A DNA stretch of 35,849 bases, taken from Chloroflexota bacterium. GTDB lineage: Bacteria > Chloroflexota > Anaerolineae > UBA7937 > B3-Chlor. A program made the translations under genes and the position numbers. The stretch spans positions 1-35,849 of the forward strand of contig JAUWLF010000036.1 of assembly GCA_030613785.1 (NCBI GenBank), in the 5' to 3' direction. Under the pieces are notes generated by a model. That model was given only the letters and a program-made list of their open reading frames with translations. It was not told where the DNA came from and searched no databases. Shown one piece after another: positions 1-5,981 of this stretch (positions within the stretch are counted from its first letter, which is position 1; each line of letters opens with the position of its first letter).

Positions 1-208
1 AGCTCACCCCGAAATCGCGGGTCACCAGCAAATAGAGGAGGATGCCCGAGGCGAGGGTCACGAGAACTGTCGTCATCAACAGTGCATTCTTTGCGCTTTC
101 GACCAACTGGCGAGACGTGCGGCGAGCCCCCATGAAAGAGGCCACCGCCCCGTAGGAAGAGACGATCAAGCAGAGCATAAGAACCCAAAAGCCTACATCA
201 GGCATCAT
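1..208 (-). CDS. ccmF: CcmF-like cytochrome c haem lyase, N-terminal part (cut by window edge)
   Basis: The minus strand opens with two adjacent in-frame ATG codons (208 and 205) just after an AGGTAGGA ribosome-binding site; the second ATG has the better spacing. The 69 visible residues contain two hydrophobic helices, one starting VGFWVLMLCLIV and one LLMTTVLVTLASGILLYLLV, separated by a short basic stretch (GARRTSRQ), then TRDFGV at the window edge. This pattern is typical of the start of CcmF/NrfE-type haem lyases. In System I, CcmF transfers haem from CcmE to apocytochromes at the outer face of the membrane. It lies 37 nt downstream of ccmE in the same direction, which supports the call. 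The rest of the gene is outside the window. Confidence 0.72.
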   Translation of the reverse strand, partial: MMPDVGFWVLMLCLIVSSYGAVASFMGARRTSRQLVESAKNALLMTTVLVTLASGILLYLLVTRDFGVS

Positions 209-245
209 TCCTACCTTTTCGGAGCGGGACTATGATATGAGCAAG

Positions 246-674
246 CTAGTCCTCGACATACTTGGAGGGGCACTTGAGGAGGAGGGTGCAGGCCTCGAAG
301 AGACCGCTAGAGGCATACCTTCCCTCTACCACGGTCTGAGCGCCGTCCTGGAACATGTCGGGGCGGACGCCCTGGTACAGAACAGGGAGGCTCCCATCTT
401 CGCCGGCAATCTCGAATCGGAGAATCAACCGGTGATGATCCCAGTCAATCGTATTTCCGACCACTAGGCCGGAGACTCTTACCATCTGATCCGATGGGCC
501 CTGGGCCAACAACTCCTCCACGGTCAGGTAGTGGGCAGTGGCCCCTTCGATATTGGAAAAGATGAGCCATCCCAGGACCACAAGTATGATGGCTGTGCCC
601 ACGAAAAACTTCAGCCGCCCACCAGCGACTATACCCCGTGCCGGGAGCTTGGAAACAGAGCTTGATTGGCTCAT
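246..674 (-). CDS. ccmE: CcmE haem chaperone, CxxxY variant
   Basis: This 142-residue protein has one N-terminal membrane anchor (about residues 22-40, KFFVGTAIILVVLGWLIF), then a small beta-barrel domain of the CcmE type. CcmE binds haem covalently and hands it to CcmF for attachment to CxxCH motifs. The classical haem ligand is a His in HxxxY near the C-terminus. Here the motif is CPSKY (C135 to Y139), the Cys variant described for some Deltaproteobacteria and archaea. The protein ends three residues after the Tyr. It is followed by ccmF and preceded by a consensus-like promoter, and the neighbouring five-haem cytochrome is an obvious client. Confidence 0.88.
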   Translation of the reverse strand: MSQSSSVSKLPARGIVAGGRLKFFVGTAIILVVLGWLIFSNIEGATAHYLTVEELLAQGPSDQMVRVSGLVVGNTIDWDHHRLILRFEIAGEDGSLPVLYQGVRPDMFQDGAQTVVEGRYASSGLFEACTLLLKCPSKYVED

Positions 675-704
675 CTATCGTCCATTTGTTGACGGTGTTG
701 AGTA

Positions 705-733
705 AGTGTAATGGCAAGAAAGTTCCTTGTCAA
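705..733 (-). promoter_or_regulatory. Promoter for ccmE-ccmF
   Basis: On the minus strand TTGACA (733-728) and TACACT (710-705) are separated by exactly 17 nt. Transcription would start near 698, giving a leader of about 25 nt before the ccmE ATG at 674. Confidence 0.7.
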
Positions 734-791
734 GTAAGGCGCCGGATGTTGGCTAGGGTGAGTCTGCGGCCATTTTCGACAAATCAGATCC

Positions 792-834
792 AGATTTGAC
801 ATCCTTTTGACCAGATTTGGACCCCCTTTTGACC
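792..834. repeat. Two imperfect tandem 21/22-nt units
   Basis: Two adjacent units both begin AGATTTG and both end CTTTTGACC (792-812 and 813-834). They are followed by TTATGCTG. The spacing of two helical turns suggests a regulator-binding site or overlapping promoter elements. A related string, with ATTTGGACC and TTTGACC followed by TTATGGTGC, occurs at 26981-27020 before the hdr/mvh genes. Confidence 0.4.
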
Positions 835-1048
835 ATTATGCTGTAAGATGATGAAGCGTCAGCGGGCAGTATCTGAGGTTGTGCTGTTTGCCTGACAAGG
901 GACAAGGGCACCCCGCGGTCAAAGCCGCGGTTGGAGCGCCAAGGATGTGAATCGCGGGGATGTGGTTAGAGAGCGCACCCTCGGTGTCGCAAGGTGTCAC
1001 CTTCACCACAGGAGCGACAGGCGAGCATGGCGTGGATGGCCCCGGCAT
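835..1048. other. Intergenic stretch without a convincing gene
   Basis: No reading frame here has both a ribosome-binding site and protein-like composition. A short perfect hairpin (CCGCGG, loop TCAAAG, CCGCGG) lies at 913-930. No tRNA- or terminator-like structure was seen. Confidence 0.4.
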
Positions 1049-1077
1049 TTGACAAACTTCGCACTATGCTATATGCT
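1049..1077 (+). promoter_or_regulatory. Promoter for the cytochrome/flavoprotein pair
   Basis: TTGACA (1049-1054) and TATGCT (1072-1077) are separated by 17 nt. The -10 region continues as an A/T-rich run of TATGCTG-like repeats up to about 1096. The leader to the cytochrome ATG would be about 230 nt; I recognise no structured RNA in it. Confidence 0.55.
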
Positions 1078-1315
1078 GTATGCTGTATAGTGTATGGTGG
1101 CAGTGAGGCCGGGGCAGCTTTTGGCAAGCAGCGGCGCGTGTCTTCGCCGCAGTGTTGCGAACCGGGGCGCTCAGGGTCGGTTCTGGGTGGCTGAGGGATT
1201 GGTGGGCTAGGTGATGAGACGCCAGAGCGAATCTGGTGAACAGGTACTCTCTGATAGGATCGGGATTCTCGATCCGGTCGGAGGTTGTTTTTGCGTAGGG
1301 ACAGGATACTGAATC

Positions 1316-1813
1316 ATGTCGAGGAGAAAGATCATCGTGATCGCCGTTCTGCTGGGGATGGTGGTCGTAGGTGGAGTGGGTGCTGCGGGTTTGTGGCAGT
1401 ACCACGAGCAGCCTGAGTTCTGCGCCACCTGCCACCTCATGGACTCGTATCTGGAGTCGTGGCAGGCCTCCGACCTCGGTGCAAACGCCCATGCAGAGTA
1501 CGATGTAGCCTGCCTGGACTGTCACGAGCCTACGTTGGAGCAACAGATAGACGAGCTGATGGTCTACATCCAGGGCGACTACGAAGTTCCCCTGAAGGAC
1601 CTCAAGTACCCGATGGAGAGCTGTTTGGCGTGTCACGAGCACGAGAGCTACGGCCAGATCATTGAGATGACGGCGTATCTGGAGGAAGAGGCGGGGGCCA
1701 ACCCCCACCTTTCTCACTATGGCGAGATGGAGTGCCGTGTATGCCATAAGATGCACGAAGAGAGTGAGGATTACTGTGCCCAGTGTCACGCCTGGGGATT
1801 CGAGGTTCCGTGA
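1316..1813 (+). CDS. NapC/NrfH-like membrane-anchored pentahaem cytochrome c
   Basis: The 165-residue protein starts with basic residues and a single uncleaved helix (about 5-27), then five CxxCH haem sites: CATCH (36-40), CLDCH (66-70), CLACH (103-107), CRVCH (140-144) and CAQCH (154-158). The anchor plus compact haem domain is the NapC/NirT/NrfH layout, in which the cytochrome takes electrons from quinol and passes them to a periplasmic partner. Typical NrfH has four haems, so five is slightly unusual. A Tat-exported flavoprotein starts 138 nt downstream in the same direction, which suggests a split flavocytochrome c reductase. A partial copy of its last 36 codons lies at 3805-3912. Exact substrate unknown. 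Confidence 0.85.
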   Translation: MSRRKIIVIAVLLGMVVVGGVGAAGLWQYHEQPEFCATCHLMDSYLESWQASDLGANAHAEYDVACLDCHEPTLEQQIDELMVYIQGDYEVPLKDLKYPMESCLACHEHESYGQIIEMTAYLEEEAGANPHLSHYGEMECRVCHKMHEESEDYCAQCHAWGFEVP

Positions 1814-1951
1814 GAGGAGGGAAGCAAGGATCCAACGAGCTGTCGCGTGAGCTCCCCTATAGTCCTGAGCTTGGAAGACGAGGACTCAATGCCCCCAGTC
1901 AGGAGAGGGGGTGTGGTACTGAGTGGCATTAAGGGAAGGAAAGGAGACGAC

Positions 1952-3520
1952 ATGTCACAGGAAAAGGAAACCCCAAGCAAGATATCGAGAAGAGAGTTTG
2001 TGAAGGGAGCGGTCGCTGGCGCTAGTGCGCTCACTGGTGCCAGTGTCCTGGCTGGCTGCGGACAGGCTGCTCCTGTCCCTGCTACGGGAATGCCGGAGGA
2101 GTGGGAGAAGGAAGCCGATGTGGTGGTAGTTGGCTTTGGGGGTGCCGGAGCGGCTGCCGCCATCGAGGCCAGCAGAGCAGGTGCCAGCGTTTTGATCCTG
2201 GAAAGGACGCCGACTGGCGGTGGAAGCACGGCGATATGCGGCGGCATCATCTACATGGGAGGCGGTACAGCCTTGCAGAGCGCTCTGGGCTTCGAGGACA
2301 CCCGCGACAACATGTACAACTACGTCTTTGCAGCCGCAGGCGACGGGGCAGACGAGGAGCTCGTGGGGCTTTTCTGCGACAGGAGCCTCGAGTTGTACGA
2401 CTGGGTGACCGACCTCGGTATGCAGTTCAACGAGTCCTTCATGGAGATGAAGGCGGCTGGGGTACCTGCCGGCGATGGATTGCTCTATTCGGGCAATGAG
2501 AAGCAAGCCAAGTATAAGGCGGTAGCCGACCCTGCGCCCAGAGGTCACGGCGCTTTCGCTGACGGTCGCGTGGGTGGCCATGCGATATTCGGACGCCTCA
2601 AGGCAGCTGTTGAGGCATCCGGCGCCGAAGTACTATACGAGGCATTGGTTGGCAGTCTGGTGGTCGATGCTGACGGGCGCGTCGTGGGTGTGGAAGCCGA
2701 GATCGAGGGTGAGAATAAGTACTACAAGGCCAACAAGGGTGTGATCCTCTGCGCTGGGGGATACGCCGCGAATGCGGAGATGGTAGATCTGCACTGCCCT
2801 AGCTGCCTGCGATGCGCCGTCAATGTGGGGACACCTGGTGACGATGGAAGCGGCATCAGGATGGGCCAGGGTGTGGGCGCCGACGTACGCATGCTGGGCG
2901 AGACGGCAACTTTCGCTTTCGTCTACGGGGCCGCTGAGTGTTTGTGCAGGAGCATCTTGGTCAACGGCGAAGGACAGCGCTTCGTCGGCGAGGACAACTA
3001 TGGTGAATGGATCGGGGACATGATCGTGAGATCTCACAACGTGGGTTTCCTGGTCCTGGACGACGCAGTCTGGAGCATGGTTCCGGATGCGGCGAAGGAG
3101 AGTCTGACAGTCGTGGCACAGGCGGACAGTGTGGGCGAGTTGGCCGCGGGGATCGGCCTCACGCCAGCGGTCTTGGAGAACACAGTGGAACTGTACAACG
3201 AGTTCGCGGCGAATGGGGAGGACCCCCTGTTCGGGAAGGATAGCGCCTATGTGGTCCCCCTGGAGACGCCACCCTTCTATGCCCTGTTTTTTGGGGTCGA
3301 GGCCACCGCGTTCTTCACCACCGGCGGACTGAAGATCAACTCCAAGAGCCAGGTGCTAGACGTGCATAGTCAGCCCGTCCCAGGGCTGTACTCGGCGGGC
3401 CGCAACGCCTTTGCCGTGCCCGCGCGTAACTACGTGGGGAGCGGCGTGGCGGTGGCTGAGGTCCTCTCTTTCGGGAGAATAGCGGGCCAGACGGCGGCCG
3501 CTGAGGAGGGTTCAGCCTAG
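1952..3520 (+). CDS. Tat-exported lipoprotein flavoprotein, fumarate reductase/FAD_binding_2 family
   Basis: The start at 1952 follows AAGGAGACGAC; 522 residues. The N-terminus has a Tat motif (SRREFVKG) and a lipobox-like LAGC, so it is probably exported folded and lipid-anchored. A Rossmann FAD motif (VVVVGFGGAGAAAAIEASRA) follows at about residues 48-67, and the C-terminus has the GLYSAGR and NYVGSG FAD-site segments of the FAD_binding_2 family. Members include soluble fumarate, urocanate and other ene-reductases fed by multihaem cytochromes. The pairing with the upstream cytochrome fits such a reductase. The substrate cannot be read from the sequence. The frame extends upstream to 1847 but no ribosome-binding site supports that start. 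Confidence 0.82.
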   Translation: MSQEKETPSKISRREFVKGAVAGASALTGASVLAGCGQAAPVPATGMPEEWEKEADVVVVGFGGAGAAAAIEASRAGASVLILERTPTGGGSTAICGGIIYMGGGTALQSALGFEDTRDNMYNYVFAAAGDGADEELVGLFCDRSLELYDWVTDLGMQFNESFMEMKAAGVPAGDGLLYSGNEKQAKYKAVADPAPRGHGAFADGRVGGHAIFGRLKAAVEASGAEVLYEALVGSLVVDADGRVVGVEAEIEGENKYYKANKGVILCAGGYAANAEMVDLHCPSCLRCAVNVGTPGDDGSGIRMGQGVGADVRMLGETATFAFVYGAAECLCRSILVNGEGQRFVGEDNYGEWIGDMIVRSHNVGFLVLDDAVWSMVPDAAKESLTVVAQADSVGELAAGIGLTPAVLENTVELYNEFAANGEDPLFGKDSAYVVPLETPPFYALFFGVEATAFFTTGGLKINSKSQVLDVHSQPVPGLYSAGRNAFAVPARNYVGSGVAVAEVLSFGRIAGQTAAAEEGSA

Positions 3521-3559
3521 GGGTCTGGTAACGTCACGTCGTCGTGGCACAGAAAGGTG

Positions 3560-3591
3560 AACGGGTGCCTGAGACATCGGGCGCCCGTTTT
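3560..3591 (+). terminator. Rho-independent terminator after the flavoprotein
   Basis: AACGGGTGCC (3560-3569) pairs with GGCGCCCGTT (3580-3589) through ten base pairs including one G-U, followed by TTTT. Confidence 0.75.
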
Positions 3592-3804
3592 CGCATGCTA
3601 GACGGCTCAGTGGTGCGCCGAGAGTCGTGGCAGACCTCGTTGGTGGTGTGGTTGCTATCGAACGTGGCGATTAGATGTGCTCCAGTTCCGCGCAATACGG
3701 GACACGAGTGCAAGCCTTGCACATGAGTTGGAGACTTTCTGGCATGATTAAGAGTGTGTGTTACGTTCTCGACCTTCCGCTTGCACAGAAGGGAGGGTTG
3801 GCCC

Positions 3805-3912
3805 CACGATTCTCAGTATGGCGAGATGGAGTGTCGACTCTGCCACACGATGCATCAGGAGTCCGAGGACTACTGTGCGCAGTGCCATGCCTGGGGGTGG
3901 GAGGTTCCGTAG
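3805..3912 (+). pseudogene. Remnant: C-terminal 35 residues of a second pentahaem cytochrome
   Basis: This stretch matches the last 36 codons of the cytochrome at 1316-1813 (its positions 1706-1813) without any gap. By eye 29 of 35 residues are identical, including two haem sites (CRLCH, CAQCH) and the end EVP. The upstream part of the gene is absent: the frame above 3805 shows no similarity and runs into a stop after a few dozen codons. It lies just after the terminator of the cytochrome-flavoprotein unit, so it looks like what remains of a duplicated unit after deletion. It is unlikely to be functional. Confidence 0.7.
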
Positions 3913-3953
3913 ACAACCTTGTGGCATGTGGGGGGCCATAGCTGACGCGTCGA

Positions 3954-3985
3954 GGGAGAGCCCGAGCAATCGGGCTCCCCCTTTT
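3954..3985 (+). terminator. Terminator hairpin after the cytochrome remnant
   Basis: AGCCCGA (3959-3965) and TCGGGCT (3970-3976) form a perfect stem around a GCAA loop, extended by GGGAG/CCCCC with one mismatch and followed by TTTT. Its survival shows that this was the end of a real transcription unit. Confidence 0.75.
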
Positions 3986-4052
3986 CATTTGGGGCACCCG
4001 CCGGCCGGCCAGCGACATCGGCGCCACATGTGATGTGTTGTGTGTTTTTTCG

Positions 4053-4445
4053 ATGATCAACCCGAGTAGCAAGCTGCTCAACTGGGCGCCTTCGCGGCGG
4101 GAAGGGCATGACAGCCGCGGCAGCGCCGGGCGAGGCCTCCGAACCCGCACGTCCATAATCCTACCGGCCTGGCCCAGGGCATCGTGTCCTACGCTGGCGC
4201 TCCCCAACAGCGACACTGTCGACCTCCCGACCCTGCGATACCGCGAACGAGAGCACCGCCGACGTCGCCTTCTTGGGCACACCCTCGCCCTTCTCACCGT
4301 AATCTGGGGGATCGGATACCTGATCTGGCACGCCTCGGTGATCAACTGGGAGGCCTGGTACGTATCCATCCCCTTCTTCGGAGCCGAGCTCCTGACCTTC
4401 GTCCTCGCCTTGGTCAAACGCCGACGACTATCCACGTTTGTCTGA
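4053..4445 (+). pseudogene. Truncated glycosyltransferase-like N-terminal fragment
   Basis: The last 75 codons of this frame read as a basic segment (RYREREHRRRR) and two hydrophobic helices (ALLTVIWGIGYLIW and the region around SIPFFGAELLTFVLALV), joined by WHASVINWEAW. That arrangement resembles the start of cellulose-synthase-like family 2 glycosyltransferases, where two helices precede the catalytic domain. The frame then stops (LSTFV) before any catalytic motif, and no continuation is visible in the other frames. The first 60 codons have low-quality composition and the ATG at 4053 lacks a ribosome-binding site. It is probably a gene fragment; a small two-helix membrane protein is the alternative. 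Confidence 0.4.
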
Positions 4446-4615
4446 GCAAGGACCAGGTACCATCAGAGTTGGTGCTCAGCCCGGCAGAACTCCATGGCTG
4501 CCGACGAGATCTGAATAGACGGTTTCGGATCCGGCGATGACGTGTCTAGCTGGGTGGTTTGCGCAGAGGGCTCGCGTGTGGTATGGTTGGCACCGAGATA
4601 GTCAGGGGGCAACTA

Positions 4616-5539
4616 GTGATTCTCGAGAAGAAGATAGAGGTGTTCCTGGCCGTGGCTGACGCTGGCAGCTTCAGTAGGGCCGCGCGCCGGCTGTCGCTGA
4701 GCCAATCAGCCGTCAGCTTCCATGTCGATACCCTGGAGAGGGAGCTGGGGACCAGTCTATTCCGGCGGCAAGGGCGCACCATCTCACTGACGCCAGAAGG
4801 AGAACTGCTCCATCAGGAAACGAGGAGGCTGGCCCAGGAGGCCCGACGGGTAGAAGACGTCTTCTCGGAACAGTCGGCGAGCATCGCGCAGCGGATCCGT
4901 CTCGCCGGCGATGCCTTGACCTGCGCCTTCACGGTGCCGTGGGACCTGGCTGCGTTCCAAGAGAGGTACCCAGAGGTGATATTCACATATGAACGCCTGC
5001 CTCAAGACGAGCTGGTTGAGAAACTGGTGAGCGGTGAACTGGACATGGGCTTCGTAGGTTATCGAATACGGCATCGCAAGTTGGCGACCCAGGTGTGCAT
5101 TCGCGATGAGATTATCCTTGTGGGGGCGCCTGACAGGGTCCCCGATAGAGTCATGCTGGAGGAGCTGGGCGGTCTCCCGTTGTTGTGGGTGACCAATGAT
5201 CGGGGGCTGGAACTGCTTGTGAGTCAGAGGCTCTCCGATGCTGGGTTACCCATGTGGAAGCTGAACATCGTGATGGAGGTAGGGGACCTGCCCATCTTGA
5301 AGACCTTCGTGCAAGCGGGACTGGGGCTGGCTTTCCTGCCTCGGCTGACAGTGGCTCACGAGCTACGCTTTGGGATACTCAAGGAGGTCTCGGTAGAGAG
5401 ACTGAAACTAGATCGACTGACCTACCTGGTATATCGCAAAGGCAAACATCCTCGGGAGGTGGCAGGCCGGTTTCTGGAATTCATGGAACAGCGGCGTGGG
5501 CAGGAGGAGGGAGAGGCAGAAGACGCGTGCACGCCATGA
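4616..5539 (+). CDS. LysR-family transcriptional regulator
   Basis: The N-terminal helix-turn-helix is clear: IEVFLAVADAGSFSRAARRL, then LSQSAVSFHVDTLERELG and the wing LFRRQGRTISLTPEG. A periplasmic-binding-like effector domain follows (about residues 90-295). I chose the GTG at 4616, after AGGGGGC, because LysR proteins normally start a few residues before this helix; in-frame ATG 4583 and TTG 4559 are less likely. Length 307 residues, normal for the family. It is followed by about 160 nt and then the promoter of the FDH-like gene at 5982, in the same direction, so it may regulate the formate genes. The effector is unknown. Confidence 0.82.
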   Translation: MILEKKIEVFLAVADAGSFSRAARRLSLSQSAVSFHVDTLERELGTSLFRRQGRTISLTPEGELLHQETRRLAQEARRVEDVFSEQSASIAQRIRLAGDALTCAFTVPWDLAAFQERYPEVIFTYERLPQDELVEKLVSGELDMGFVGYRIRHRKLATQVCIRDEIILVGAPDRVPDRVMLEELGGLPLLWVTNDRGLELLVSQRLSDAGLPMWKLNIVMEVGDLPILKTFVQAGLGLAFLPRLTVAHELRFGILKEVSVERLKLDRLTYLVYRKGKHPREVAGRFLEFMEQRRGQEEGEAEDACTP

Positions 5540-5700
5540 TGAGCGCGTGAGCAGTATGACCTGGATCCTGGCTTCGGCCGGCAAGCACCTCTCCAATTGC
5601 TAGTGCTAAGTGGCACTGGTTCAGTCCGGTTCAGACCTGGTGAAGACCAGACTAAGAGCTGAGCTAGACCTTGTAGTGACAGAACCCTCCGTGTGCCGAC

Positions 5701-5729
5701 TTGACAGGGTCTATTAACCTATCTATAAT
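5701..5729 (+). promoter_or_regulatory. Consensus sigma-70 promoter for the FDH-like gene
   Basis: TTGACA (5701-5706) and TATAAT (5724-5729) are perfect consensus boxes separated by 17 nt. Inverted-repeat-like sequence just upstream (about 5600-5665, for example AGTGC/GGCACT and repeated GGTTCAG) could bind a regulator such as the adjacent LysR protein. Confidence 0.85.
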
Positions 5730-5735
5730 ATAGTA

Positions 5736-5981
5736 GAGTTGTTTTTGGGATACTGAGGGTTGTGGATCGCCGATTTGGCTGTTCACATCCTATGAGAGTG
5801 GCTATTGGTGAGTTATGTTGTTGTGTGTGCGGCGAAGACGCCCTTCGCGTCGCTGGCATCGTGCGGATAGTCTGTAAGATTGCGCCAAACTGGGGCTCTG
5901 AGCCTTGTTTGGCCTTTCTTGTGCATAGGGATCTGTCGTCGTCCGTACACAACTATGTCGAACAGTAGAGGAGGCCATACC
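5736..5981 (+). other. Long 5' leader of the FDH-like gene
   Basis: About 245 nt separate the expected transcription start from the ATG at 5982. I recognise no riboswitch. A GTG-started frame (5762-5968) encodes a Cys-rich peptide with the run CCCVCGED but lacks a convincing ribosome-binding site, so I do not call it a gene. The length is enough for a leader-based control. Confidence 0.35.

Noticed and set aside
1064-1789. 241-residue minus-strand frame opposite the cytochrome
   Set aside because: It is the shadow of the haem gene, which has five CxxCH sites, a membrane anchor and an upstream promoter.
5762-5968. Cys-rich 68-residue protein in the leader of the FDH-like gene
   Set aside because: GTG start without a ribosome-binding site and ordinary leader composition; kept only as a remark in the leader entry.
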